Below are positions 8,049 through 17,908 of a stretch of DNA of 64,000 nt, in pieces. Origin of the DNA: Bacteroidales bacterium. Lineage in GTDB: Bacteria > Bacteroidota > Bacteroidia > Bacteroidales > Bacteroidaceae. The position numbers and the translations under genes are program-made. The notes below the pieces were generated by a model. That model was not told the DNA's origin and made no database searches. It saw only the letters and a list, made by a program, of their open reading frames with translations. Numbering within the stretch: the first letter of the stretch is position 1; every line of letters begins with the position of its first letter. Location of the stretch: assembly GCA_015060905.1 (NCBI GenBank), contig SUXQ01000002.1:1-64000 (forward strand). The letters are read 5' to 3'.

Positions 8049-9341
8049 TTAAAGAGCAAAAGCCGCCTTTACAGCATCCACATAGTCGAGTTTCTCCCAT
8101 GTGAACAATTCAACCTCTATAGTCTTTGAAGGCATATAACGCGAAGTAAAGGTTTTTGTTACAACCTCGGGAGTGCGCCCCATGTGACCATACGCAGCAG
8201 TCTCGCTGTAAATGGGGTTACGCAGTTTCAGACGCTCCTCGATAGCCTTGGGACGAAGGTCGAACATTTCGGCAACCTTTTTGGCAATTTCGCCGTCGCT
8301 CATGGAAACTTTTGCCGTTCCGTAGGTATTTACAAACACACTGACAGGCTGAGCAACGCCAATAGCATAAGAGAGCTGAATGAGCATTTCATCGGCAACG
8401 CCCGCTGCAACAAGATTCTTGGCTATGTGACGCGCCGCGTATGCTGCACTGCGGTCCACCTTCGAAGGGTCTTTTCCGCTGAATGCACCACCACCGTGTG
8501 CACCCTTACCGCCGTAAGTATCTACGATAATCTTGCGTCCGGTGAGGCCTGTATCGCCGTGGGGACCGCCAATAACAAACTTTCCTGTGGGGTTCACATG
8601 ATATTTGATATTCTCGTCGAAGAGTGCAAGCACACTCGCTGAATTAATTTTTGCCTTTACGCGGGGCATAAGAATGTTAATAACATCCTCGCGTATCTGT
8701 GCCATCTGCGCAGCATCGGCAGCATCTTGAGTACCCTCGGCAGTGTCGGCGGGAGCAATAAAGTCATCATGCTGTGTAGAAACAACTATTGTATCGATGC
8801 GCACAGGGCGATTATTATCATCATACTCGACAGTCACCTGACTTTTCGAGTCGGGACGCAAATATGTCATTGCTGTACCCTCGCGACGGATAGCCGCAAG
8901 CTCGGTAAGGATAAGATGAGAAAGGTCGAGCGAAACAGGCATATAATTCTCTGTTTCGTTTATTGCGTAACCGAACATCATACCCTGGTCGCCGGCACCC
9001 TGCTCCATAGGATCCTCACGCTCAACGCCGCGCGAAATATCGGCACTCTGCTCGTGAATGGCCGAGAAAATACCACAGGAATTACCATCGAACATATACT
9101 CGCTTTTTGTATAACCTATGCGGTTAATCACGCGGCGAGCAATATCCTGCAAGTCCACGTAAGCCGATGATTTTACCTCACCGGCAAGCACCACCTGACC
9201 GGTTGTCACCAAAGTTTCACAAGCAACCTTGGACTGTGCATCAAAAGCAATAAGTTCATCAAGAACAGCGTCTGAAATCTGATCGGCAACCTTATCGGGG
9301 TGTCCCTCCGAAACAGATTCTGAAGTAAATAGATATCCCAT
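8049..9341 (-). CDS. metK: S-adenosylmethionine synthetase
   Basis: 430 residues starting [17 protein letters not shown] at ATG 9341; an ATG-less extension to 9359 is unlikely. It makes S-adenosylmethionine from methionine and ATP in the cytoplasm. Signature parts are GHPDK near the start, [12 protein letters not shown] (about residues 114-125), the P-loop-like [16 protein letters not shown] and the central [13 protein letters not shown]. Length is typical for the family. A probable SAM-II riboswitch and a -7 box precede it, giving end-product control. It leads a group with the methyltransferase-like and adenosyltransferase genes. Confidence 0.98.
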   Translation of the reverse strand: MGYLFTSESVSEGHPDKVADQISDAVLDELIAFDAQSKVACETLVTTGQVVLAGEVKSSAYVDLQDIARRVINRIGYTKSEYMFDGNSCGIFSAIHEQSADISRGVEREDPMEQGAGDQGMMFGYAINETENYMPVSLDLSHLILTELAAIRREGTAMTYLRPDSKSQVTVEYDDNNRPVRIDTIVVSTQHDDFIAPADTAEGTQDAADAAQMAQIREDVINILMPRVKAKINSASVLALFDENIKYHVNPTGKFVIGGPHGDTGLTGRKIIVDTYGGKGAHGGGAFSGKDPSKVDRSAAYAARHIAKNLVAAGVADEMLIQLSYAIGVAQPVSVFVNTYGTAKVSMSDGEIAKKVAEMFDLRPKAIEERLKLRNPIYSETAAYGHMGRTPEVVTKTFTSRYMPSKTIEVELFTWEKLDYVDAVKAAFAL

Positions 9342-9436
9342 ATTATGTAAGAATAACAATTTTGCCGATTACTCGGCGGTTAATAATATCAACGTAATAA
9401 GATGGGATGCGAAATTACACGATAGCGCCCACAAGA

Positions 9437-9505
9437 CCTTGACAGACAAGGTTTTTAGCATTTTTTACCGTGGTTGCAAGCAGCCCAAATCTTTCCACAA
9501 GAAAA
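9437..9505 (-). promoter_or_regulatory. Probable SAM-II riboswitch in the metK leader
   Basis: Minus-strand RNA from about 9505 to 9449 reads GUGG (9498-9495), then AAAGAUUUGGGCUGCUUGCAA, then CCAC (9473-9470), then GGUAAAAAAUGCUAAAAACC. The order of parts matches the SAM-II class: P1 stem, AUUU..UUGCAA loop, and the 3' strand GCUAAA..CC. The loop GG and the final CC can pair as in the H-type pseudoknot. It lies in the metK leader, where a SAM sensor is expected. A second hairpin, CCTTG-TCTGT-CAAGG (9451-9437), uses the same final CC, so the two folds exclude each other. Family assignment is from memory. Confidence 0.7.
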
Positions 9506-9537
9506 CCTTTGCAACAGAAACGTCAGGTTTTCCGGTG

Positions 9538-9545
9538 CAAAGGTA
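9538..9545 (-). promoter_or_regulatory. Predicted metK -7 box
   Basis: TACCTTTG on the minus strand fits TAnnTTTG. A start a few bases downstream would place the whole riboswitch in the 5' leader and give about 190 bases of untranslated RNA before metK. The rest of 9342-9628 holds nothing else I can recognise. Confidence 0.6.
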
Positions 9546-9628
9546 ATTCCTTTTCGCGAAATATCTATTATTTTTAACTCTTTTTTTATGAACGGCGAAA
9601 TAATAACAATCTTAATAATACGGTAGAC

Positions 9629-10611
9629 CTACTTTATAAACACCTTTTTCTTTACAACCCTGCCACCCACATTAACAACAAGAATGTGCGTACCTTTTGA
9701 GGTTGCAGGCAGGATAATCTCGCTACCCTCGCCTGAGCGACGGACAACCGTTACGCCGACGCTGTTGGATAGCGTCGCACTCCAAGCAGCGTCGAGGGGA
9801 AGCGTTACCACGCACTCGCCACCACGCTGAGTGAAGGAAATTTCATCGGGGAAAATTTTGCGAACAGTTGTCAAATTGGCAATTTCCGGATACCAATATC
9901 TTTTATTACGATAAATAGTGTCACCATCAGCAGCTATACAAAAAAGTAAAAGGTCATTACACATACAATCATACTCGCGCCAACATAAGGTATCAAGGTT
10001 GTAGGGGTGCCAACACCTTGTATCCATTTTATATCATCGAAATACATAAAATAATCATAATAATTGGGTCCATTATTTGCATCCCTTACTTTCCAATATT
10101 TAAGAGAATATTCAGAATAGCGAGGATAAACAGTATCGTTCACGGCCGAAACAACCTCAAGTCCCGGAGGGATAATGTCGCCCTCTGCACGATTCTCGTC
10201 GAACAAAAGATGCTCATTGCCAATAAAATCATGCGGATACCCTTTTTTGTACATGTCTCTTACTTCATCATTTAAAAAACGATAAAGATATTTACCATTC
10301 TCGTACCTTATAAAAGCCTCTAATTTACCAACAACATTCCAATCGTTACAATCATACAAGCCTTCTGCAACATATAGTTTCTTATATATTGTATCGTTTA
10401 TTACAGTATCACCCATTATAGTAATGTTGTTAACAATGTAACCTCCTTCTTCAGAAATATACCATTTTATATAATCATCCGAATCACTATAATCACTGAA
10501 GCCCCATCCAAAAGTAACCCAACGGCGACCGTCCTCCAACAAATTATCTCGCTGTGCAAAAGTGGTTAATGCAAGCACAAACAGCAATAGCGTAAAAATA
10601 ATCTTTTTCAT
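9629..10611 (-). pseudogene. Secreted protein with T9SS-like tail, disrupted by one frameshift
   Basis: Two overlapping minus-strand frames make one gene of about 325 residues. The first (10611 to 9934) carries a signal peptide (MKKIIFTLLLFVLALTTFAQ) and runs to WIQGVGTPTTLIP. The second (to 9629) continues with EYDCMCNDLLLFCIAADGDTIY and the tail. Comparison with the intact paralog at 45550-46392 places a single-base shift near 9970-9990. The last 75 residues (from DEISFTQ to GGRVVKKKVFIK) are almost identical in both genes and look like a type IX secretion sorting domain. It may be a real pseudogene or a sequence error. porZ lies just upstream. Confidence 0.75.
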
Positions 10612-10613
10612 AA

Positions 10614-10702
10614 TGGTAAATTTTAAGGTTAAAGATACTTACAAACGAGCGAGAAATATGAAACTTGTTTCAATATTTTTTACTGTGAGTGCAGTGTATC
10701 TT
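10614..10702 (-). promoter_or_regulatory. Promoter cassette, copy 1 of 3
   Basis: On the minus strand the palindrome TGAAACAAGTTTCA (10672 to 10659) is followed after 21 bases by TATCTTTA (10637 to 10630), a near-consensus -7 box, then the signal-peptide gene at 10611. The same palindrome, spacing and flanks occur at 46411-46453 and 22965-23007. Confidence 0.65.
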
Positions 10703-10747
10703 ATATAACGATAAAAAATGTATACGGCGGTAAATATATATATATAT

Positions 10748-10779
10748 AAAAGCACAAAAACAACAATTTTTGTGCTTTT
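10748..10779 (-). terminator. Hairpin terminator after porZ
   Basis: AAAAGCACAAAAA (10748-10760), short loop, TTTTTGTGCTTTT (10767-10779), followed by more T. It is placed downstream of porZ and can work in both directions. The same hairpin recurs at 46527-46558. Confidence 0.8.
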
Positions 10780-10802
10780 TTTTGCTTGCAATATATTAAA
10801 TA

Positions 10803-13109
10803 CTATCTTATTATCAGAATTTTCGTAGCCGCGCCTTTATTGCCACCTTCGTCGTAGGCAAGCACATAATAAACGCCGGCACTTACACGTTCGCCACGCA
10901 TATTGCAACCGTTCCACGTAATTTGTCCGCCGGTAGAGGTTGTCTCGTGTATAAGCGTGCCGGCGGAGTCAATTATTTTAACGTTGCAATCCTGCGTAAA
11001 GCCTGTCACCGAAATTTCCCCCGTATAATCTTCGCGCACAGGGTTAGGATAAGCGTGCAGACTTTTTTCATCGAGCGTTGCTGCCGGCTCGGTAGCGTCG
11101 CCCATATAGCTGACAAGCCCCTCGCTTGTACCGATGAACACCTTGCCGCTTGTTTCCTCAATAGCAACACTTACAATGTTATTCGATGGAAGAGGGGAAT
11201 TTTCTGTAGTAAAATGATGAATAGTTTCAAGGCCGTCGGCACTTACAAGATAAAGACCGTTGCCCAGCGTTCCTATCCACTTGCGGTTGGCACCATCCAC
11301 ACATATTGTTTGAATAATCACATTGCTCAAAAGATAATCGGCAAGGCCGGTACCATCGTTACGCGGAACTTTTATCTGATTGAAAGTAACTGCGCCATCG
11401 AAGAATTTCTTAGGGTTAGGAAGGACAAACAGACCCGCATCCGTACCTATCCACATTTGTCCGTTGCGATCCTCGACCAATGAATATAGCTGGTTAATAT
11501 CGTAGCTGGCAGCATCTTGATTCTTAAAATGAGCATAAACAAATTTTGTCTCGTCGTCGCTTGTATCGAGAGGAGTGCCATTCATTTTAGCACAGAAAAG
11601 GCCTGCATCGGCCTGAAGAGACGTTACCCACAACCATCCACGCGAATCGAAAAGAATATCGACCATCGTCGGATTTTTCGCAATATCTTTATAAGGCAAC
11701 GTTGTCCACGCGCCATCGCTCTTCAGCACTTTTATAATATCCTTAGTGCCGGTGTTTGTCATCCACAAGTTTCCATCGTCGTCGTATTTTAAACGTGGCA
11801 CGCGAACGTAACGATTCACAAGACCACTTCTGGCAGCAGACTCTAATACTGAATTTTCGTGATTATAATGTTTCACAAATTCACCATTGCGAAACTCGTA
11901 AAGGCCCATTCCGAAAGAGCTTGCAAAATAGTGTCCTTTTTCATTGGGATCCTCAACAACAGAGGTCATGTTCCAATATTTCAACTTTGTAGCATCTTTC
12001 ACCTCTTGTTCCTGAAAGTTGAGCCACTTATCACCATCGAACATCATCACCGTTCCGTCGTAAAAGGTAAGGTCAAAATAGTTAAGATTACCACCGGCAA
12101 CAAGCAGATTACCATCGTTGGAAAAACCAAGATATTCGCAATAACTTCTTATGGGACTGTCGGGCTGCACGCCACCAAAAGCCTCGTAAAGTTTACCATC
12201 TTTGAGCGACAGAAGCGAAAGTCCGTCGGCACCGTTGCAGCTCCAAAAATCATTGCCATCAGGATGCAGATAGAGGCTCTTCCCGAACAATGTATATGCC
12301 GTATATTCATCGGGCGAGTCGTACACAAAGACTTTCGAAGCGTTTCCCACGAACATTCTATCTCCGGCGACACGCATATAAGAGAATTTCACTTTATTCT
12401 CGTTCTTTATAAGCAGCCTGAGACGTCCATTAACCTCTACAGAATAAAAGCCTAAGTCCGGCAAAATACAATATAGCTTGCCGCCATATTCACACAGCGC
12501 CGAGATTGAATAATCGAACAGTTTCTCCCAATTTTTATTATCCAGAAGATTATCATTGAGATTACCGCGAAAAAGGCCCGCCGAAGTACATGCAAACAGA
12601 TAACCATCAAACAGCGCTACACTGTTCACATTCTGACCAATAGTATATGTATTTCCAAACTCCTGTCTTTTAAGGTTAAGTTCCACAACCCCGAAGCTTG
12701 TAGAAATATACCCCATGCTGTCCGACACTTGCAGGTTATTTATCTGCTTGTCGGCAAGAGTCTTATTCTTAAAATCGGAAATATTGTAAATAGTCTCGTC
12801 GTCGTACAAAAGGTCTACATTCGCATTTTCGTACACAACGACAAGAGCATCTGTCGCATCGCAATATTCAATGCACGCAACCCTTACATCGCTTAAAGTG
12901 TTTATATGGTCGTAAATGCGCAACTCCCCATCCTCTTTATTATAAGAATAAAGATTCCCGGCACTAAGCACATACACCTTATCATCCATCGTACGACAAC
13001 CGGTGGCGTAACGATAGGAATTATGCACTGTCCAATCCCCTATTGCGGCACAAAGCCACGAGAGTGACAGAAACACAAACATCAGCAATGTAAAAGTTCT
13101 TTTTTTCAT
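10803..13109 (-). CDS. porZ: Type IX secretion surface protein PorZ (two beta-propellers, T9SS tail)
   Basis: 768 residues. A signal peptide ([24 protein letters not shown]) is followed by the PorZ-like start [47 protein letters not shown], then many propeller blades of the two-component-regulator type ([57 protein letters not shown]). The last 80 residues ([19 protein letters not shown] to AATKILIIR) are a classic type IX sorting domain. PorZ delivers anionic LPS to the T9SS sortase complex at the cell surface. It overlaps rdgB by 4 bases (ATGA), which couples translation, in the conserved Bacteroidales order leuS-yitT-rdgB-porZ. Confidence 0.85.
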   Translation of the reverse strand: MKKRTFTLLMFVFLSLSWLCAAIGDWTVHNSYRYATGCRTMDDKVYVLSAGNLYSYNKEDGELRIYDHINTLSDVRVACIEYCDATDALVVVYENANVDLLYDDETIYNISDFKNKTLADKQINNLQVSDSMGYISTSFGVVELNLKRQEFGNTYTIGQNVNSVALFDGYLFACTSAGLFRGNLNDNLLDNKNWEKLFDYSISALCEYGGKLYCILPDLGFYSVEVNGRLRLLIKNENKVKFSYMRVAGDRMFVGNASKVFVYDSPDEYTAYTLFGKSLYLHPDGNDFWSCNGADGLSLLSLKDGKLYEAFGGVQPDSPIRSYCEYLGFSNDGNLLVAGGNLNYFDLTFYDGTVMMFDGDKWLNFQEQEVKDATKLKYWNMTSVVEDPNEKGHYFASSFGMGLYEFRNGEFVKHYNHENSVLESAARSGLVNRYVRVPRLKYDDDGNLWMTNTGTKDIIKVLKSDGAWTTLPYKDIAKNPTMVDILFDSRGWLWVTSLQADAGLFCAKMNGTPLDTSDDETKFVYAHFKNQDAASYDINQLYSLVEDRNGQMWIGTDAGLFVLPNPKKFFDGAVTFNQIKVPRNDGTGLADYLLSNVIIQTICVDGANRKWIGTLGNGLYLVSADGLETIHHFTTENSPLPSNNIVSVAIEETSGKVFIGTSEGLVSYMGDATEPAATLDEKSLHAYPNPVREDYTGEISVTGFTQDCNVKIIDSAGTLIHETTSTGGQITWNGCNMRGERVSAGVYYVLAYDEGGNKGAATKILIIR

Positions 13110-13681
13110 AGTGTCTGCAAATAATCGTTAAGTGCCGAGGCCGCACGCGAACGGTGGCTTATTGCATTTTTCTGCTCGGAGGGCATCTGAGCAAAGCTCG
13201 CATCATAGCCTTCGGGAACAAACACCGGGTCGTACCCGAAGCCTGCCTCGCCCTTGCGTTCCGTGGCAATTTCCCCACGCACAACCCCGTCGAAAAGTTT
13301 CTCCTCTCCATCTATTATTAACGCAATAACCGTACGAAATTGTGCGTGGCGGTCACTTTTTCCTGTTAAATTTTGTAACAGTTTCTGCATATTCGCCTCG
13401 GAGTCGTTATTTTCGCCTGCGTAACGTGCCGAATAGACACCCGGAGCACCGCCAAGCGCATCAACCTCGAGACCCGTATCATCGGCGAAACACGAAAGAT
13501 AATATTTCTCGTAAATGTGACGCGCCTTTATAAGAGCATTACCCTCGAGCGTCTCGGCAGTTTCGGGAATATCATCCTCGCAACCAATGTCTGCAAGCGA
13601 CAAAAGTTCGACCTTTCCACCAAGAATAGCACGCATCTCCTCGAGCTTATGCTTATTGTTTGTAGCAAATACAAGTTTCAT
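13106..13681 (-). CDS. rdgB: XTP/dITP diphosphatase (RdgB/HAM1 family)
   Basis: 191 residues of normal length. Motifs: [12 protein letters not shown] at the start (substrate and Mg binding), [25 protein letters not shown] in the middle with the catalytic acidic pair, [11 protein letters not shown], and SHRSRAA at the end. The enzyme hydrolyses non-canonical purine nucleotides (XTP, dITP) to monophosphates and so protects DNA and RNA. It overlaps both neighbours by 4 bases and therefore sits in one operon with yitT and porZ. Confidence 0.96.
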   Translation of the reverse strand: MKLVFATNNKHKLEEMRAILGGKVELLSLADIGCEDDIPETAETLEGNALIKARHIYEKYYLSCFADDTGLEVDALGGAPGVYSARYAGENNDSEANMQKLLQNLTGKSDRHAQFRTVIALIIDGEEKLFDGVVRGEIATERKGEAGFGYDPVFVPEGYDASFAQMPSEQKNAISHRSRAASALNDYLQTL

Positions 13682-14589
13682 TTTTTTACCTTTATTTTAT
13701 CGAATCCTGCACCATACACACCCGAAACACGCGACTGTGTAATAAAAGCACACGGGTCAATTTCGTGCACAATTCTGAACACCTCAACCGCCTCGGTTGC
13801 ACGCATCATGGTAACAATAACCTTAGTATCCTCTTTTGTATAATACCCGACACCGTTGAGCAAAGTTACTCCCCTGTGCATATCCTTTGTAATATACTCC
13901 GAAATTTCATCGTATTTTTTAGAGAAAATGAGAAACTGCACAAGACGGCGGTTGCTGTTTACAACATAATCGAGCATTGTCGCAGAAATAAGCAGAGTTA
14001 TAAGACCATAGAACACTTTGGAAACCTCGCCACTGCCAAAAATAAAGCCACTGCTTACCACCACAGCCACGTCTATAGACATAATGACGCGCCCCAGACT
14101 GACGTCACGATATTTGTTTATTATAGCCGCAATAATATCCGTACCACCGGTACTGCCACCATTTACGAAACAGATACCAATTCCCATTCCACAGAAACAG
14201 GCTCCGATGATACTCGCCTCGAACGTAGCCTCCTGCCCCAATAGCGACAAAGCATCGAATTTATACGAATAGAGCAGTTCCTGAACAAGTTCAAGACAAA
14301 ATGTAAGCGCAAAGACCGCATAAATAGTCTTTACACAAAACTTTACTCCCAACTCCTTTATAGCGACACACAACAATATAATATTGATAATAAAATACGT
14401 ATATTGCATTGGAAAGCCTGTAGCATACTGTATGATAGCACCTATGCCGGCCGTGCCACCCGACACCAATTTAAACGGAAGAAGGAAAAACACCCATCCG
14501 AAGGCATAAATTATAAGACCCAATGTTATCAACACATACTCCTTAGCCTCGAGCACAATGCTCTTTTTGGGAATTTTGAAACTACCCAT
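13678..14589 (-). CDS. YitT family membrane protein (DUF161/DUF2179)
   Basis: 303 residues from ATG 14589; the frame extends six bases further to a TTG. About five to six hydrophobic helices span residues 18-200, with the family motif [27 protein letters not shown] and [21 protein letters not shown] cytoplasmic DUF2179 domain covers about 215-300 ([25 protein letters not shown]). The family is widespread in bacteria and its transported substrate is not established. It overlaps rdgB by 4 bases and is 71 bases after leuS. Confidence 0.88.
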   Translation of the reverse strand: MGSFKIPKKSIVLEAKEYVLITLGLIIYAFGWVFFLLPFKLVSGGTAGIGAIIQYATGFPMQYTYFIINIILLCVAIKELGVKFCVKTIYAVFALTFCLELVQELLYSYKFDALSLLGQEATFEASIIGACFCGMGIGICFVNGGSTGGTDIIAAIINKYRDVSLGRVIMSIDVAVVVSSGFIFGSGEVSKVFYGLITLLISATMLDYVVNSNRRLVQFLIFSKKYDEISEYITKDMHRGVTLLNGVGYYTKEDTKVIVTMMRATEAVEVFRIVHEIDPCAFITQSRVSGVYGAGFDKIKVKK

Positions 14590-14620
14590 AAACAAACACC
14601 ATTTAAATAGTTAAAGAATT

Positions 14621-14650
14621 ATTCGCACCCCACAAAAGCGGGGTGCGAAT
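14621..14650 (-). terminator. Hairpin between leuS and yitT
   Basis: ATTCGCACCCC (14621-14631), loop of 8, GGGGTGCGAAT (14640-14650). A perfect 11-bp stem lies directly after the leuS stop. It lacks a long T run, so it may attenuate read-through into yitT-rdgB-porZ or protect the leuS mRNA end. Confidence 0.6.
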
Positions 14651-14660
14651 TTCCGATATT

Positions 14661-17495
14661 TTATCCGAATACAATGTTCACTATCTTCTTGGGAACAACT
14701 ATAATCTTCTTAATAGACTTACCATCGAGATATTTTTGTGTCATTTCGTTGGCAAGAACAGCTGCCTCAATATCCTCGCGGGCAGCCTCGGTCGCAAAGT
14801 CCATTGTGAAGCGTGCCTTGCCGTTGAAAGAGATTGAATATTTCACACTATCCTCTTTTAGATACTCCTCGTTGAATGCCGGCCATTGCGCGTCGCATAC
14901 AGAAGTCTCGTGACCCAGCACCGCCCAAAGTTCCTCGCAAATGTGCGGCGCAAAGGGCGAAAGAACAATCACGAAAAGTTCCATTATCGCACGTTTGTTG
15001 CATTTAAGCGACGAAAGTTCGTTGGCACATATCATAAATGCGCTGACAGTAGTATTGTAAGAGAACATAGGAATATCCTCGGACACCTTCTTTATAAGAC
15101 GATGAATAGCTTTGAGCTCGTCGCGTGTAGGCTCGTCGTATGTCAGTTGCAGATTATCCTCGCGATCGAAGAAAATGTTCCATATTTTTCTGAGGAAACG
15201 GTGGCAACCATCAATGCCGTTTGTATCCCAGGGCTTCGACTGCTCGAGGGGGCCGAGGAACATTTCGTAAAGACGCAGTGTGTCGGCACCGAAATTCTCG
15301 ACAATAGTGTCGGGATTAACCACATTATACATTGACTTACTCATCTTCTCGATAGCCCAACCGCAAATATATTTTCCATTCTCGAGAATAAACTCTGCAT
15401 CTTTATATTCGGGACGCCATGCACGGAAAGCATCAATGTCGAGCACGTCGTTCGACACAATGTTTACATCCACGTGCAAGGGAGTAACGTCGTAATCTTT
15501 AGAGAGATTAAGCGAAACGAATGTGTTTGTATCCTTCACGCGGTAAACAAAATTGCTTCGTCCCTGTATCATTCCCTGATTGACGAGCTTTTTGAAGGGC
15601 TCTTCGCAAACGCTGTAACCAAGGTCGAAGAGGAACTTGTTCCAGAAACGTGAGTATATAAGGTGACCCGTAGCATGCTCGGTACCGCCCACATATAGGT
15701 CTACATTCTGCCAATATTTATCAACCTCCTCGCCCACAAGAGCCTTGTTGTTCTTCGGGTCCATATAGCGCAGATAGTATGCGCTTGAGCCTGCAAAGCC
15801 GGGCATTGTGTTAAGTTCAAGAGGGAAGATTGTCTTTTCATCAACAAGAGCCTTATCGACCACGCAACGGTTCACTGTGTCCCATGCCCAACGTTTCGCG
15901 TGTCCCAAAGGAGGCTCACCACTCTCGGTGGGAAGGAATTTCTCAACCTCGGGAAGTTCAAGGGGCAGACACTCCTCGGGAATGTGGCAGGGAATGCCAT
16001 TCTTATAATATATAGGGAAAGGCTCGCCCCAATAACGCTGACGGCTGAAAATAGCGTCGCGCAGGCGGAAATTAACTTTTATGCGTCCCAAATTATTCTC
16101 GGCAACATATTTTTTTGTAGCCGCAATAGCCTCGACAACCGTAAGGCCGTTGAGCGAAAGGCCGCACGATGCAAACTGCGCTGTGGGGGAATTTATGATA
16201 ATACCCTCTTTTGCGTCGAAACTCTCTTCGCTGACGTCGCAACCCTCGATTAGAGGACGTATCTCAATGCCAAAATGTTTCGCAAAAGCATAGTCGCGAC
16301 TGTCGTGTGCGGGCACAGCCATAATGGCTCCTGTTCCGTAACCCGAAAGTACATAATCGCTCACCCACACGGGAATCTCCTCGCCGGTAATGGGATTTAT
16401 TGCATAGGAGCCTGTAAAGACACCCGTTACCGAGCGGTCTACCATACGCTCGCGCTCTGTTCTTTTCTTTGTACGCTCGACGTAAGCCTTTACAGCCTCG
16501 CTCTGCTCGGGGGTTGTAAGTTCGGCAACAAGCTCGCTTTCGGGAGCAAGCACCATGAATGTTACGCCGAAAATTGTGTCGGCGCGGGTGGTAAAGATTG
16601 TAAAGTGTTTCTCGCTGTCCTTTACATAAAATTCCATTTCTGTTCCCTCGCTACGACCTATCCAGTTGCGCTGTGTCTCTTTTAGCGAATCGGTCCAATC
16701 GACAGTGTTAAGACCATCGAGCAATCTTTGCGCGTAGGCCGACACACGCAGACACCACTGCTTCATCTTTTTCTGCACCACAGGGTAGCCGCCACGCTCC
16801 GAAACTCCATCGACAACCTCGTCGTTGGCAAGCACAGTACCCAATTTAGGGCACCAGTTTACCATTGTCTCGCCCAGGAAAGCTATGCGCCAATTCATAA
16901 GAGTCTCCTCTTGCTCGCCATCGCTCATTGCGTTCCACTGCTCGGCTGTAAATTCAATCTCCTTGCCACACGCAGCATTAATACCCGCAGTACCGTTGGC
17001 GGCAAACTTCTCGCAAAGCTCGGCAATGGGCATTGCCTTACAAGCATCATTATCGTAATAACTGTTGAACATTTTTATAAACGCCCACTGTGTCCAATGA
17101 TAATAGTCAGCGTCGCAAGTTCTAATTTCGCGCTCCCAATCGAAGCAGAAGCCTATTTTGTCAAGCTGCTCGCGGTAGCGGTTGATATTTTGTTCGGTGG
17201 TAACAGCCGGATGCTGTCCTGTCTGTATCGCATACTGCTCGGCGGGCAATCCGTAAGCATCGTAGCCCATAGGGTTAAGCACATTGTAACCCTGCAAACG
17301 TTTGTAACGCGCATATATATCCGATGCTATATAGCCCAGAGGGTGTCCCACGTGCAATCCCGCACCCGAAGGATAGGGGAACATATTAAGCACATAGAAT
17401 TTCTCTTTATTCTTATCCTCGACTACGCGATAAGTTTTATTTTCAATCCATCGCGCCTGCCATTTTTTCTCAATATCCGTAAAATTGTATCCCAT
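14661..17495 (-). CDS. leuS: Leucyl-tRNA synthetase
   Basis: 944 residues. The class I HIGH motif is in [18 protein letters not shown] (residues about 38-55) and the KMSKS motif in [14 protein letters not shown] (about 710-720). The editing (CP1) domain with the threonine-rich and [15 protein letters not shown] segments lies between. The enzyme charges tRNA-Leu with leucine in the cytoplasm and hydrolyses misacylated products. At 944 residues it is at the upper end of the bacterial range, as usual for Bacteroidales. It heads the leuS-yitT-rdgB-porZ group and has a promoter box at 17570-17577. Confidence 0.98.
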   Translation of the reverse strand: MGYNFTDIEKKWQARWIENKTYRVVEDKNKEKFYVLNMFPYPSGAGLHVGHPLGYIASDIYARYKRLQGYNVLNPMGYDAYGLPAEQYAIQTGQHPAVTTEQNINRYREQLDKIGFCFDWEREIRTCDADYYHWTQWAFIKMFNSYYDNDACKAMPIAELCEKFAANGTAGINAACGKEIEFTAEQWNAMSDGEQEETLMNWRIAFLGETMVNWCPKLGTVLANDEVVDGVSERGGYPVVQKKMKQWCLRVSAYAQRLLDGLNTVDWTDSLKETQRNWIGRSEGTEMEFYVKDSEKHFTIFTTRADTIFGVTFMVLAPESELVAELTTPEQSEAVKAYVERTKKRTERERMVDRSVTGVFTGSYAINPITGEEIPVWVSDYVLSGYGTGAIMAVPAHDSRDYAFAKHFGIEIRPLIEGCDVSEESFDAKEGIIINSPTAQFASCGLSLNGLTVVEAIAATKKYVAENNLGRIKVNFRLRDAIFSRQRYWGEPFPIYYKNGIPCHIPEECLPLELPEVEKFLPTESGEPPLGHAKRWAWDTVNRCVVDKALVDEKTIFPLELNTMPGFAGSSAYYLRYMDPKNNKALVGEEVDKYWQNVDLYVGGTEHATGHLIYSRFWNKFLFDLGYSVCEEPFKKLVNQGMIQGRSNFVYRVKDTNTFVSLNLSKDYDVTPLHVDVNIVSNDVLDIDAFRAWRPEYKDAEFILENGKYICGWAIEKMSKSMYNVVNPDTIVENFGADTLRLYEMFLGPLEQSKPWDTNGIDGCHRFLRKIWNIFFDREDNLQLTYDEPTRDELKAIHRLIKKVSEDIPMFSYNTTVSAFMICANELSSLKCNKRAIMELFVIVLSPFAPHICEELWAVLGHETSVCDAQWPAFNEEYLKEDSVKYSISFNGKARFTMDFATEAAREDIEAAVLANEMTQKYLDGKSIKKIIVVPKKIVNIVFG

Positions 17496-17569
17496 ATAAT
17501 TATTTTGTTTATTTATCTGTTTTTAATCCAATTAGACACTGACATTTTGTTTGTGACAGTACAACCGAG

Positions 17570-17577
17570 CAAATATA
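17570..17577 (-). promoter_or_regulatory. Predicted leuS -7 box
   Basis: TATATTTG on the minus strand, 74 bases before the leuS ATG, matches TAnnTTTG exactly. The interval 17496-17657 holds only this and the oppositely directed tRNA promoter. Confidence 0.6.
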
Positions 17578-17657
17578 CAAAAAAGCAAGGTATTACAGGC
17601 ATAAGTAAGGCAGAAAAGTACTTTTTATTAAAAAAATAACGAAAAAGTGAAAAAAGC

Positions 17658-17688
17658 TTGGTACTATCAAAAAAAACACATATCTTTG
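17658..17688 (+). promoter_or_regulatory. Promoter of the tRNA-Met gene
   Basis: TTG (17658-17660) is followed after 20 bases by TATCTTTG (17681-17688), a full match to the Bacteroidota -33/-7 layout, ending 17 bases before the tRNA. Confidence 0.75.
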
Positions 17689-17705
17689 CACCGCTAAAAT
17701 GAGAT

Positions 17706-17782
17706 GGCGAGATAGCTCAGCTGGTTAGAGCGTCGGATTCATAATCCGGAGGTCGTGGGATCGTGCCCCACTCTCGCTACCA
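17706..17782 (+). tRNA. tRNA-Met (anticodon CAT) with unusual T-loop
   Basis: A cloverleaf of 77 bases with encoded CCA: acceptor GGCGAGA paired with TCTCGCT (first pair G-T), D-arm GCTC/GAGC, anticodon stem TCGGA/TCCGG with loop TTCATAA, variable AGGTC, T-stem GTGGG/CCCAC. The normal first pair and non-initiator D-arm argue for elongator Met; an Ile2 tRNA read through lysidine cannot be excluded. The T-loop is ATCGTGC instead of the near-universal TTCRANY, so positions 54 and 58 are exchanged (A54, T58). Confidence 0.92.
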
Positions 17783-17817
17783 AAAAAGGAGATACATGCG
17801 TGTATCTCCTTTTTTGG
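17780..17817 (+). terminator. Terminator of the tRNA gene
   Basis: A 17-bp perfect stem, CCAAAAAAGGAGATACA (17780-17796) with TGTATCTCCTTTTTTGG (17801-17817) and loop TGCG. The first bases of the stem are the CCA end of the tRNA, so termination and the 3' end of the tRNA overlap. Confidence 0.88.
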
Positions 17818-17840
17818 TTATGCAAATACTTTAAAAAAAT

Positions 17841-17871
17841 TTTGTTTTTTACCTACATAATATTACTTTTG
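17841..17871 (+). promoter_or_regulatory. Promoter of the aldo/keto reductase operon
   Basis: TTTG (17841-17844), 19-base spacer, TACTTTTG (17864-17871): a perfect match to the Bacteroidota -33/-7 layout, 37 bases before the ATG at 17909. Confidence 0.8.
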
Positions 17872-17908
17872 GCAGAAACATACTATCACAACCTAAAAGT
17901 TCAATATT

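Noticed and set aside
10651-10701. Sixteen-codon frame MKLVSIFFTVSAVYLI on the plus strand, also at 22993-23043 and 46439-46489
   Set aside because: It overlaps the palindrome of the minus-strand promoter cassette in all three places. Copy 3 keeps frame and stop, which is intriguing, but the DNA is better explained by the promoter, and no plus-strand promoter is visible.
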